From positions 1 to 38,800 of the forward strand of contig SCTQ01000093.1 of assembly GCA_004322345.1 (NCBI GenBank): a stretch of DNA of 38,800 bases. Direction: 5' to 3'. The notes below the pieces were generated by a model. It made no database searches. It was given only the letters and a program-made list of their open reading frames with translations, and was not told the DNA's origin. Source of the DNA: Aquabacterium sp. (GTDB lineage Bacteria; Pseudomonadota; Gammaproteobacteria; Burkholderiales; Burkholderiaceae_C). Below are positions 24,427 to 32,194 of this stretch, in pieces; position 1 is the first letter of the stretch, and each line of letters opens with the position of its first letter. The position numbers were made by a program, and so were the translations under genes.

Positions 24427-25215
24427 TCAGTGGAAGCTGCCGACGAGCGACTTCGCCAGCAGGCTCCAGCCGTCGATCAGCACGAACATCAGGATCTTCA
24501 GCGGCAGCGAGATCATCGCCGGCGGCACCATCATCATGCCCAGCGCCATCAGCACGGACGACACCACCAGGTCGATCAGCAGGAAGGGCAGGAAGACGAC
24601 GAAGCCGATCTGGAAGGCCGTGCGCAGCTCGTTGAGCATGAAGGCCGGGATGAGCTGGGTGAACTTCACGTCCTCCAGGCGCTGCGGCAGCGGTTCGCGC
24701 GCCAGCTCGGCCATCAGCGCCAGGTCCTTCTCGCGCGTCTGCCGCACCATGAAGTCCTTCAGCGGCGCAGCCGCCCGCGGCAGCGCCGCGGCCAGGTCCA
24801 GCTTCTTCTCGCCATAGGGCGTGAGCGCCTGCTCGTCGATCTGCCGCAGCACCGGCGACATCGTGAACAGCGTGAGGAAGAGCGCCAGGCTGACCAGCAC
24901 GGTGCTGGGCGGCGTCTCCTGCATGCCGAAGGCGTGGCGCAGCATCGACAGCACGACGACGATGCGCACGAAGGAGGTCATCGCGATCAGGATGGCCGGC
25001 GCCAGGCTGAGCACGGTCAGGCCCAGCAGCAGCTGCACGGCGGTGGTCATCTGCTCGCGGCCGGCGCTGCCGTTCAACGTGATCTCCACGCCCGGCGCGC
25101 TGAAGACCGTGGTGCCGGCCGGGGCGGCCGCCTGCACGCCCGCGGCACACAGCAGCAAGGCCGCCATCGCGCACGCCGCGACCGCTGCGCTGCCGCGACG
25201 TCCCGCCGCGCTCAT
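24427..25215 (-). CDS. fliP: Flagellar export gate protein FliP
   Basis: A 262-residue protein with an N-terminal signal-like helix followed by four membrane helices. Family motifs are LSLAPAILIAMTSFVRIVVVLSMLRHAFGMQETPPSTVLVSLALFLT and FMLNELRTAFQIGFVVFLPFLLIDLVVSSVLMALGMMMVPP. FliP forms the core of the export channel. ATG 25215 overlaps the fliO stop by 4 nt and gives the expected length; the track start at 25611 lies within fliO. Confidence 0.95.
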   Translation of the reverse strand: MSAAGRRGSAAVAACAMAALLLCAAGVQAAAPAGTTVFSAPGVEITLNGSAGREQMTTAVQLLLGLTVLSLAPAILIAMTSFVRIVVVLSMLRHAFGMQETPPSTVLVSLALFLTLFTMSPVLRQIDEQALTPYGEKKLDLAAALPRAAAPLKDFMVRQTREKDLALMAELAREPLPQRLEDVKFTQLIPAFMLNELRTAFQIGFVVFLPFLLIDLVVSSVLMALGMMMVPPAMISLPLKILMFVLIDGWSLLAKSLVGSFH

Positions 25216-25628
25216 GGCCCGCCGTCCTGTGCCGGCGCGCCGCCGGACAGCGGCCGCCGGTGCAGCAGCACGGTCTGCTGCTCGCCCTGGGCCAGCAGCA
25301 GCTGCTCGTCCTCGTAGCGCACCACCATCAACGCGGCCTTGGGGCCGGTGCGCCTGATCTCCAGCACCTCCAGCCGGCGCGCCGGATCGCGCAGCGCGCC
25401 GGGGGCGAAGCCGCCGCGGCGCAGCAGCAGGAGCACGCCCCAGCCCACCGCGCCGCAGACCAGCAGCGCCAGCGCGACGCGCGACAGCAGCGCGCCCGCC
25501 GCGGGCCCCTCGGCCTGGTAGGGGATGGAGGCCGCGGCGGCCGGCCCGGCGGCATGCGCGCACGCGCAGGCACCCAGGCAGGCGGCCAGCGCCCAGCCCG
25601 CACCACGCCACGCCAGGCGGGTGTTCAC
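25212..25628 (-). CDS. fliO: FliO-like flagellar assembly protein
   Basis: A 138-residue protein with a signal-like N-terminus, one strong transmembrane helix (LLSRVALALLVCGAVGWGVLLLLRR, about residues 47-71) and a small cytoplasmic domain (RRLEVLEIRRTGPKAALMVVRYEDEQLLLAQGEQQTVLLHR). That layout and the position between fliN and fliP match FliO, which helps the FliP ring assemble. FliO is poorly conserved, so the call leans on context. It has ATGA overlaps on both sides. Confidence 0.8.
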   Translation of the reverse strand: MNTRLAWRGAGWALAACLGACACAHAAGPAAAASIPYQAEGPAAGALLSRVALALLVCGAVGWGVLLLLRRGGFAPGALRDPARRLEVLEIRRTGPKAALMVVRYEDEQLLLAQGEQQTVLLHRRPLSGGAPAQDGGP

Positions 25629-26011
25629 AGCGGCGGTGCCTCGGGCGCCTGCGTGATGCTGACGCCGAAGCTGTCGTCCACGGCCACCAGCGTGCCGCGC
25701 GCGACCACCTTGCCGTCGAGCAGGATGTCCACCGGTTCGTCGGCCAGCTTGTCCAGCTTGAGCACGGAGCCGTCGCGCAGCGCGAAGAGCTCCCCCACGC
25801 TCAGCGTGGCCCGGCCCAGCGACGCGGAAAGCTGGACCTTGACGCCGCCCAGCAGGCCCAGCCTGCCGGCGAGCACGGCGCTGCCGGCAGCCGGTGCGGC
25901 GGCGGCCTCGGACATGTCGGCGAGGTCGACGGGGTGCACGGGAACGGCGGAGGAGTTGGATGGCTTGCTCATACGGTCTGCGCCCTGCGGCGCGAAGGTT
26001 CTGACGGTCAT
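25625..26011 (-). CDS. fliN: Flagellar switch protein FliN
   Basis: A FliN/SpoA-domain protein. The last ~80 residues are canonical: LLGGVKVQLSASLGRATLSVGELFALRDGSVLKLDKLADEPVDILLDGKVVARGTLVAVDDSFGVSI. FliN forms the lower C-ring and docks the FliH-FliI export ATPase, so it matters for secretion as well as switching. Start 26011 (128 residues) is preferred: GGAG lies 7 nt upstream and it overlaps the fliM stop by ATGA, as elsewhere in the operon. ATG 25972 (115 residues, weak ribosome site) is the alternative. Confidence 0.9.
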   Translation of the reverse strand: MTVRTFAPQGADRMSKPSNSSAVPVHPVDLADMSEAAAAPAAGSAVLAGRLGLLGGVKVQLSASLGRATLSVGELFALRDGSVLKLDKLADEPVDILLDGKVVARGTLVAVDDSFGVSITQAPEAPPL

Positions 26012-26778
26012 TGGCCGGCTCCGCTGGCGACGATCTCGATGGCGCGGTGGCCGCCCAGCGCGCCCAGGTAGGCGCGCACCCCGGGGCCGACGCGCTCGTC
26101 GCCCACGCGCAGCTCCAGCGGCTGGTCCAGGGGGGCCTCGAAGCGCATCACGTCGCCGGGTGCGAGGCCGTACAGCGTCTGCAGGTCCATCTCCACCTCG
26201 CCCAGCTGCAGCGACAGCGCCACGGCCTGCCCCTGCAGCGCCGCAGCCAGCGGTGCCAGCGGCGCGCTTGCCCGGTGTGCGGACGGCGGCCGCGGATGCC
26301 CTGCGGGGTGGCAGCACACGGCGCGCAGCGCCTGGCCGGCATGGCGCAGCACCAGCTCCACCACGGCGATGCCCGGCGCGCGGCAGGCCGCGGGCAGCGG
26401 CGCACGCTGCAGCGCCCGCGCACCGCCGCCGGCTTCCAGCCAGGCGGCCAGCAGATCGCGCAGCGCGTCGCCGGCCGCCTGCGCGGCGATGCCCGACGGC
26501 GCGCCGTCGGTACCCAGCAGCCAGTGCGACATCACGCCGGCGCTCGCGGCGTCGGTCCAGACGAAGGCGCCGTCGGCCGATCCGGCGAGCCAGCCGTCGG
26601 CCTCGTCCGGCCGGCGCGTGTCGAAGGCGCGGGCGGACAGCGCGTCGGCCGCCAGCGAAGCGTGCAGCCAGCCGGCGGCCCACATGTCCAGCGCGTGCGC
26701 CGCGCGTTCGCGCGCCGCCGCGAGCACCCGGGCGCTGGGCAGCGTGAAGGCACGGGCGGTGGCCTGCGCGGCGTTCAT
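26008..26778 (-). CDS. fliM: Short, divergent FliM-like switch protein
   Basis: A 256-residue protein in the fliM position. FliM is normally about 320-340 residues. Its C-terminal ~75 residues form a SpoA-like domain (VALSLQLGEVEMDLQTLYGLAPGDVMRFEAPLDQPLELRVGDERVGPGVRAYLGALGGHRAIEIV). The N-terminus (MNAAQATARAFTLPSARVLAAARERAA) lacks the LSQDEIDALL-like CheY-P binding motif, and the middle CheC-like domain is poorly recognisable. The size and layout resemble the YscQ/HrcQ proteins of non-flagellar type III systems. It is coupled to flgE upstream and fliN downstream by ATGA overlaps. Docking of the export ATPase is likely; switching is doubtful. Confidence 0.75.
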   Translation of the reverse strand: MNAAQATARAFTLPSARVLAAARERAAHALDMWAAGWLHASLAADALSARAFDTRRPDEADGWLAGSADGAFVWTDAASAGVMSHWLLGTDGAPSGIAAQAAGDALRDLLAAWLEAGGGARALQRAPLPAACRAPGIAVVELVLRHAGQALRAVCCHPAGHPRPPSAHRASAPLAPLAAALQGQAVALSLQLGEVEMDLQTLYGLAPGDVMRFEAPLDQPLELRVGDERVGPGVRAYLGALGGHRAIEIVASGAGQ

Positions 26779-27953
26779 CGCTTGCCTCGCATGTCCATCA
26801 GCTGCTGCAGCATCTCGTTGGCGGTGGTGATCACCTGCGAGGACGCCTGGTAGCCGCGCTGCGTGATGATGAGTTCGCTGAACTGCTTGGCCAGGTCGAC
26901 GTTGGACAGCTCCACCGTGCGGCCCTTGATGGCGCCGAAGCCCTCGCCGCGCGGCTGGCCGAAGCGCGGCTGGGCACCGCTGCGGAAGACGAAGGCGTTG
27001 TTGCCCACCGGCTCCAGCTGGTCCGGGCTGTCGAACCACGCCAGCGCCAGGCGGCCGTGGCGCGTGGTCTGGCCGTTGGAGTATTCGGTGGTGAAGGTGC
27101 CGTCGGCATCGAAGCTGGTGCGCACCAGCGAGCCCGCCGCATAGCCGTCCTGCGTGCGCAGCGCCAGCGTGGATTCGGTGCCGCCGTCGGTGTTGGTGGT
27201 GTCGTAGGACAGCGCGATGCGCAGCGACAGCGGGGTGCCCGTGGGCGGCTGCCAGGCGACGAGGACGTTGTCGAACCCCGGCTGCGGCCGTCCGTTGGCG
27301 AAGCGCACCTGGCCGCTGCCCACCTGCGTGCCGTCCTGCAGCGCGACGGTCAGGGTCCAGGTTCCCGGCGTGGTGGCCGAGTTGTTGTCCAGCGTGAGCT
27401 TGAGGCTGCGCGCGCCGCCGGCGGCGTCGTAGACGGTGACGTCGGGCAGCACGTGCTGCGTGTCGGCGACCGACAGGTTGCCCGCCAGCTCCACGCTGCG
27501 CGTGGCCAGCGGTGCGGAGAAGCGCAGGCCGGCGATGCCGATGTCCGTCAGGTTGCCGCCGGCGTCCGACGCCGCCACGCGAGCGCCGCTGCTCTTGTCC
27601 ACCAGGCGGCCCTCGTCGTCCAGGCCGAACTGGCCGGCGCGGGTGTACTGCAGCTGCCCATCGTCGCCGCGCAGCACGAAGAGCCCGGCGCCGTCGATCA
27701 TCAGGTCCAGGTCGTTGCCGGTGTCGCGGCCCTCGCCCTGGGCGAAGTTGAGGAAGGTGCCGCCGGTCTGCAGGCCCATGCCCAGCTCCTGCGGCACGTC
27801 GCCGCCGGCGTCGCGGTAGTACAAATCCGCGAACTGCAGCTGCGCGCCCTTGAACCCCGGCGAGTTCAGGTTGGCCACGTTGTTGCTGATGACGTTGAGG
27901 CCCTTGGAGTAGCCGGCCAGGCCGGTGAGGCCGACGTAGATGGATTCGAGCAT
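26775..27953 (-). CDS. flgE: Flagellar hook protein FlgE
   Basis: A 392-residue protein with the axial-protein N-terminus LTGLAGYSKGLNVISNNVANLNSPGFKG. The FlgE-type middle domain includes LDLMIDGAGLFVLRGDDGQLQYTRAGQFGLDDEGRLVD. The C-terminal helix is VDLAKQFSELIITQRGYQASSQVITTANEMLQQLMDMR. It polymerises into the extracellular hook. The length is normal for Proteobacteria. It starts 7 bp after flgD and its stop overlaps the FliM-like gene start. Confidence 0.93.
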   Translation of the reverse strand: MLESIYVGLTGLAGYSKGLNVISNNVANLNSPGFKGAQLQFADLYYRDAGGDVPQELGMGLQTGGTFLNFAQGEGRDTGNDLDLMIDGAGLFVLRGDDGQLQYTRAGQFGLDDEGRLVDKSSGARVAASDAGGNLTDIGIAGLRFSAPLATRSVELAGNLSVADTQHVLPDVTVYDAAGGARSLKLTLDNNSATTPGTWTLTVALQDGTQVGSGQVRFANGRPQPGFDNVLVAWQPPTGTPLSLRIALSYDTTNTDGGTESTLALRTQDGYAAGSLVRTSFDADGTFTTEYSNGQTTRHGRLALAWFDSPDQLEPVGNNAFVFRSGAQPRFGQPRGEGFGAIKGRTVELSNVDLAKQFSELIITQRGYQASSQVITTANEMLQQLMDMRGKR

Positions 27954-27960
27954 TCGTGCC

Positions 27961-28368
27961 TCAGCGGATGACGGAAATGGCGCTCAGTCCCAGGTCCGGC
28001 AGCACCTGGCCGTCGGCGGTCTTCACCGTGACCAGCGGCGTGCCGTCGGAGAAGCGCAGCGTGGTCACCGTGCCCACCGCGGTGCCGCCCGTGCCGGCAT
28101 TGGCGACTTCGACGGTGCGGCCGATCAGCCCGATGGACTGCGTGGCCGACTGGATCTCCAGCAGGCCCACCAGGTTGTCGTTGATCTGCCGGTTCTGCTC
28201 CAGCGCGGAGAACTGCGCCATCTGCGCCATGAACTGCTGGTTGTCCAGCGGCTTGAGCGGGTCCTGGTAGGACAGCTGCGTGGTGAGGATGCGGATGAAA
28301 TCCTCCTGGCTGAGGGTGACGTTGGGCGTGCCGGAGGCAAGCGACTGTCCTATCGATTCGACGGCCAT
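27961..28368 (-). CDS. flgD: Short hook-capping protein FlgD
   Basis: A 135-residue protein with the FlgD N-domain signature LSQEDFIRILTTQLSYQDPLKPLDNQQFMAQMAQFSALEQ, then a small beta domain (IGRTVEVANAGTGGTAVGTVTTLRFSDGTPLVTVKTADGQ). Proteobacterial FlgD is commonly near 220 residues. This one is close to the short Bacillus form and lacks the longer C-terminal region. It caps the growing hook. ATG 28368 has an AGGAG site 10-14 nt upstream; the longer track ORF is a shadow. Confidence 0.92.
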   Translation of the reverse strand: MAVESIGQSLASGTPNVTLSQEDFIRILTTQLSYQDPLKPLDNQQFMAQMAQFSALEQNRQINDNLVGLLEIQSATQSIGLIGRTVEVANAGTGGTAVGTVTTLRFSDGTPLVTVKTADGQVLPDLGLSAISVIR

Positions 28369-29096
28369 GGGAGGGGCTCCTGCAAGTGGGATGAAGTGGC
28401 GGCGAGGTCCGGCGCGGCGGTCCGGCCGTTGAGCGTCAGGCTGATGCGGCGGATGCCGGGCGCGGGCTGCAGCAGCAGCAGCTCGCGCAGGACGGACAGC
28501 GCCTCGTGCGGGGCCAGGCGGGCGTCGCGGATCACGACGTCGAGCACCTCGCCGTCGCGGCGCACGAGCAGGTGGCGTGCGGCGTAGTCGTGGTCGTGGT
28601 CGCCGCGGGCGGGCGTGGCGGGCGTGGCGGCAGCCGGCGGCACGTCCTGCACGGTGGGAGCGCCTGCCCGCAGCCCGCGCGGCACGGGGGCATCGACAGG
28701 CCGCGCCGGGACGGCCGCGGCATTCGGCGGGTCGACGAGTGCACGGGCTGCGGGCACCGCGGGCACGGCCGCGGCACCGTAACCCGCCGGGCCGGCGGCT
28801 GTGCGCGGCCCTGCGGCGCCGGGCACCTGCGCGGCCTGCGGGTGCACGAAGGCCGCCGCGCCACCGGCCCATGGGGCACGCGGCGCCTCGGCGGCCTCGA
28901 CCAGGCCCGGCCGCCAGTGCGGCCCGCGATGCGGCGGGGAGGCGGTGCCCGCCTGTGCTGCGCGTTCGTACTCGCGCATCCAGGCCTGGTGACGGGCCAG
29001 GGCCCGGTCGGCGGCCTGCCCGGACGGGGGATCGGGGTCGGCTGCGGGACGCGGCAGGCCCGCGCTCCACGCGCCGGTCGCGGTGTCGATGCTCAT
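28350..29096 (-). CDS. Protein at the fliK position (possible hook-length control)
   Basis: A 248-residue protein, Ala/Pro/Arg-rich and probably disordered over the first ~165 residues. A compact C-terminal region follows: DYAARHLLVRRDGEVLDVVIRDARLAPHEALSVLRELLLLQPAPGIRRISLTLNGR. Between fliJ and flgD one expects FliK, which has a disordered N-half and a structured C-domain that flips FlhB specificity. The layout agrees, but the usual FliK C-terminal motif is not evident, so no symbol is given. It overlaps fliJ by 4 nt and flgD by 19 nt. Confidence 0.65.
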   Translation of the reverse strand: MSIDTATGAWSAGLPRPAADPDPPSGQAADRALARHQAWMREYERAAQAGTASPPHRGPHWRPGLVEAAEAPRAPWAGGAAAFVHPQAAQVPGAAGPRTAAGPAGYGAAAVPAVPAARALVDPPNAAAVPARPVDAPVPRGLRAGAPTVQDVPPAAATPATPARGDHDHDYAARHLLVRRDGEVLDVVIRDARLAPHEALSVLRELLLLQPAPGIRRISLTLNGRTAAPDLAATSSHLQEPLPWPSNR

Positions 29097-29560
29097 GTTC
29101 CGGCCTCCTGCGACGGGTGGCGCATGAGCCAGTCGTCGTCCGCCTGGCGGATCTGCTCGCGCTGTCCCTCGGCGCGATGCGCCTGGACCTGGGCCTCGCG
29201 ATGCCGCTCGATGCCGCGCAGGGCCTGCAGCGCGCGGGCGGCCTCGGCCTTCGCGGCCTCGTGAAGCTGATGGGCCTGGTGCAACCGCTCCTCCTGCTGC
29301 CGCTGCTCGTCGTCCAGGCTGTCGGCGTAACGGCGCAGGACGGCGTCGCGTGCCGGGTCCAGGGTGCGGCCGGCCGCACGCAGCCCGGCCAGTTCGCCGC
29401 ACACCGCGGCCGCGCGGTCCTGCAGCCGGGCCAGGGCCCGCTCCTCGGCGGCCAGGTGTCCGCGCGCGGCGGCCAGCTCGGCGCGCAGCGCGTCCAGGTC
29501 CCAGCGGCGCTTGGTCAGCAGCGGCTGCAGCGGATAGCGGAAACGCAGTGGCGTGCTCAT
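29093..29560 (-). CDS. fliJ: FliJ export chaperone-type protein
   Basis: A 155-residue coiled-coil protein with the FliJ-style start RFRYPLQPLLTKRRWDLDALRAELA and long Ala/Glu/Arg/Gln helices throughout. FliJ is the central stalk in the FliI hexamer and a chaperone escort in the export ATPase complex. ATG 29560 gives normal size; the longer track start lies inside fliI. It begins 16 bp after fliI and overlaps the fliK-position gene by 4 nt. Confidence 0.85.
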   Translation of the reverse strand: MSTPLRFRYPLQPLLTKRRWDLDALRAELAAARGHLAAEERALARLQDRAAAVCGELAGLRAAGRTLDPARDAVLRRYADSLDDEQRQQEERLHQAHQLHEAAKAEAARALQALRGIERHREAQVQAHRAEGQREQIRQADDDWLMRHPSQEAGT

Positions 29561-29576
29561 CGTCCTCGCGGCCTCC

Positions 29577-30944
29577 TCATTGCAGCGCCGCCGGCGGGCA
29601 GAGCCGGCGCAGGCTGTCCATGGCCTGTTCGCGCGGCGTAGCCGCATCCACGCCCTGGCGCACGATGGCCTGCAGCTGCGGCAGCAGGCGCAGCGCCTGG
29701 TCCAGCTGCGGGCTGCTGCCGGCGCGGTAGGCACCGATCTCGACCATCTGGCGGTTCTCGGCATGCACGCCCAGCAGGCCGAGCGCCGTGCGCGCCAGTT
29801 CCTGGTCCGCCGCGCAGAACAGGTCCGGCAGCAGCCGGCTCACGCTGGCCAGCAGGTCGATGGCCGGGTAGTGGCCCTGGTTGGCGAGCTGCCGCGACAG
29901 CACGATGTGGCCGTCGAGGATGGCGCGCGCCGCATCGGCCACCGGGTCGTTCAGGTCGTCGCCTTCGACCAGCACGGTGTAGAGGGCGGTGATGGAGCCG
30001 CCGCCGGGCGCGGTGCCGCAGCGCTCCATCAGCCCCGGCAGCTCGGCGAAGACGGAGGGCGTGTAGCCGCGCGAGGTGGGTGGCTCGCCCACCGACAGGC
30101 CGATCTCGCGCCGGGCCATCGCGAAACGGGTGATGGAATCCATCGTCAGCAGCACGTCGCGTCCCTGCGCGCGGAAAGCCTCGGCGATCGCGGTGGCCGC
30201 GTGGGCGGCGCGCACGCGCACGGCCGCAGGCTGGTCGGATGTGGCCACCACCAGGACGGAGCGCGCCAGCCCTTCGTCGCCCAGGCACTTGTCGACGAAC
30301 TCGCGCACCTCGCGGCCACGCTCGCCGATCAGCGCGATGACGTTGACGTCGGCGCTCATCTCGCGCGCGATCATGCCCAGCAGCGTGCTCTTGCCCACGC
30401 CGCTGCCGGCGAAGATGCCCACGCGCTGGCCCTTGCCCAGCGGCAGGAAGCAGTCGATGGCGCGCACCCGGGTCTCCAGCAGCTCGTCGATGCGCGGGCG
30501 TTGCAGCGGGTTCAGCGGACGGCCCTTCAGCGGCCAGTGCTGCGCCGGCCGCGGCGCCGGCAGGCCGTCCAGCGGACGGCCGAAGGCATCGACCACGCGG
30601 CCCAGCAGCGCATCGCCCACGGCCACCTCGGCCGCAGCCTGCGCGGACTGCACGCGGCAGCCCATGCCCACCCCGGCGCAGTCGGCATAGGGCATCAACA
30701 GCATGCGGCCCTGGTTGAAGCCGACCACCTCGGCGGGCACGGCCTGCAGGCCTTCGGGCTGCAGCAGGCACATGTCGCCCAGCGAGGCGTTGATGCCGGT
30801 GGCCTCGATCAGCAGGCCGGACAGGCGCACCACCGCGCCGCTGCGATCGAACAGCGGGGCCTGCTCGATGCGGCGCACCAGGCGCTCGGCATCCGCCAAA
30901 GGCCCGTGCAGCTGCACAGCAGGCGTGTCCATGCCGGTCCTCAT
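29577..30944 (-). CDS. fliI: Flagellar export ATPase FliI
   Basis: A 455-residue protein of normal length. The Walker A motif is GIFAGSGVGKSTLLGMIAR (about residues 174-192). Further ATPase signatures are VIALIGERGREVREFV and VLLTMDSITRFAMARREIGLSVGEPPTSRGYTPSVFAELPGLMERCG. FliI hexamers unfold and feed substrates to the gate. All key ATPase motifs look intact, so secretion activity is expected. ATG 30944 overlaps the fliH stop by 4 nt; an internal ATG lies four codons on. Confidence 0.96.
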   Translation of the reverse strand: MRTGMDTPAVQLHGPLADAERLVRRIEQAPLFDRSGAVVRLSGLLIEATGINASLGDMCLLQPEGLQAVPAEVVGFNQGRMLLMPYADCAGVGMGCRVQSAQAAAEVAVGDALLGRVVDAFGRPLDGLPAPRPAQHWPLKGRPLNPLQRPRIDELLETRVRAIDCFLPLGKGQRVGIFAGSGVGKSTLLGMIAREMSADVNVIALIGERGREVREFVDKCLGDEGLARSVLVVATSDQPAAVRVRAAHAATAIAEAFRAQGRDVLLTMDSITRFAMARREIGLSVGEPPTSRGYTPSVFAELPGLMERCGTAPGGGSITALYTVLVEGDDLNDPVADAARAILDGHIVLSRQLANQGHYPAIDLLASVSRLLPDLFCAADQELARTALGLLGVHAENRQMVEIGAYRAGSSPQLDQALRLLPQLQAIVRQGVDAATPREQAMDSLRRLCPPAALQ

Positions 30945-31642
30945 GGTGCGGGCCCGGTGCCGGGGGGCTCGGCGAGCTCGCCCGCCAGGGCCGCGCCGAG
31001 GCGGCGCATCTGCGTGTCCAGGCGCGCATCCAGGCTGCCGCCGGTGAAGGCCAGCACGCAGCCGCCGCGCGGCAGGTCCGCATCGGGCTGCAGCTGCAGC
31101 GCGGCGTGCGGGCCCGATGCCAGCGCCGCGCGCGCCGCAGGCAGGTCGTCCGGGTGCAGGCGCAGCGCCAGCACCTCCTCCTGGCGGGCGGCGGCCAGCG
31201 CGGCACGCACGGCGGACTGCACGGCGCGGCCGTCGTCCACCGCCGGGCCCAGCAGGCGGCGGCAGGCGGCCATCACGGATTGCAGCAGCACGCCCTCGAG
31301 GCCGGCGATCTGGGCGTCGCCTTGCGCGCGCAAGCCGGCCAGCAGGGCTGCCAGCTCGCAGGCCTGCCGCGCGGCTTCTTCCTTCGCGGCGGCGCGGCCC
31401 TCGGCCAGGCCGCGGGCCAGGCCCTCGTCATGTCCCTGGCGGCGCGCGGCCTCGCGCAAGGCGGTGAAGTCCTGTTCCAGCCGCGGCCCCGGCTGCGCCG
31501 CGGCAGCGGACGGGGCGGCCGGTGCCTCGGCGACGGCCGGGCGGGCCGCCGCGGGCCTCGCCTCGTGGCGCAAGGCGGGGCGTGCCGCGGGGCGCTTGGC
31601 CTGCGCAGACAGCGCGGGCGCACGCAGGATGGGGTCGCTCAT
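30941..31642 (-). CDS. fliH: FliH-like stator of the export ATPase
   Basis: A 233-residue protein. The first ~50 residues are Ala/Pro-rich. A helical region follows with Gly/Ala spacing typical of FliH (RRQGHDEGLARGLAEGRAAAKEEAARQA), then a C-terminal domain (LLQSVMAACRRLLG...VLALRLHPDDLPAARAAL...DLPRGGCVLAFTGGSLDARLDTQMRRL). FliH restrains FliI and links it to the C-ring. ATG 31642 overlaps the FliG-like stop by 4 nt; the track start at 31846 is inside that gene. Confidence 0.9.
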   Translation of the reverse strand: MSDPILRAPALSAQAKRPAARPALRHEARPAAARPAVAEAPAAPSAAAAQPGPRLEQDFTALREAARRQGHDEGLARGLAEGRAAAKEEAARQACELAALLAGLRAQGDAQIAGLEGVLLQSVMAACRRLLGPAVDDGRAVQSAVRAALAAARQEEVLALRLHPDDLPAARAALASGPHAALQLQPDADLPRGGCVLAFTGGSLDARLDTQMRRLGAALAGELAEPPGTGPAP

Positions 31643-32184
31643 CGCGGTGCTCCCCCCCGCGGCGTGCGCCGCGGCAGCCAGCGCGCGAGCCAGCCGCGCG
31701 GCCGCGCCGCGGGCCGGGCGGCCACGTCTTCGGACGGGGCCAGCCGCGCGGCCACGGCCTGGACCAGGCTGGCGCGCAGCGCGGGCGGCACGGCATGGGC
31801 CGGCCCCCAGGACACGCCGGGATGCGCCGACAGGGCGCCGGCCCAATGCTCGCGCACCGCCTGCCGCCAGGGCCAGGCCTGCAGGCTCAGCAGCGCGGCC
31901 ACGGCTTGCGGGGCCTGGCCGCGCAGGGCCTGCAGCACCGAGGCCGCATCGGCGCGGCGCAAGGCCTTGGAGGCGGCGCTGTCCTGCGCCACCTGCTCGC
32001 GCGTGGGCGCCAGCGGCAGCGCGCCGGCCAGGGACGGGTCGGGCGGGATGCCCAGGGACTGCAGCTCGCCCAATGCGGCCTCCACCTCCGGGCGGCCGGC
32101 GGCCGGCAGGCGCGCGAGCATCCAGGCCTGGTCCGCCGGATCCAGGCTGTGCACCAGCAGGGCTGCGCGCTTGATGCCGCTCAT
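31639..32184 (-). CDS. fliG: Truncated FliG-like protein without torque domain
   Basis: A 181-residue protein in the fliG position between fliF and fliH. Normal FliG is about 330 residues. Residues 1-46 (IKRAALLVHSLDPADQAWMLARLPAAGRPEVEAALGELQSL) have the FliG helical repeat style. Residues 80-110 (ASVLQALRGQAPQAVAALLSLQ) resemble the FliG middle domain, with GQAPQ for EHPQ. The tail (155-181) is Arg/Pro-rich. The C-terminal domain with the charged torque helix is absent. Clean borders (10 bp from fliF, ATGA overlap with fliH) argue against a frameshift. It could link the MS-ring to the FliM/N-like ring without generating torque. Identity rests on position and weak similarity. Confidence 0.65.
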   Translation of the reverse strand: MSGIKRAALLVHSLDPADQAWMLARLPAAGRPEVEAALGELQSLGIPPDPSLAGALPLAPTREQVAQDSAASKALRRADAASVLQALRGQAPQAVAALLSLQAWPWRQAVREHWAGALSAHPGVSWGPAHAVPPALRASLVQAVAARLAPSEDVAARPAARPRGWLARWLPRRTPRGGAPR

Positions 32185-32194
32185 CGCTGCTGCC

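Noticed and set aside
31639-32184. A frameshift or deletion explaining the short fliG
   Set aside because: The downstream junction is an ATGA overlap with fliH and the upstream gap to fliF is only 10 bp, so there is no leftover sequence that could encode a lost C-terminal domain.
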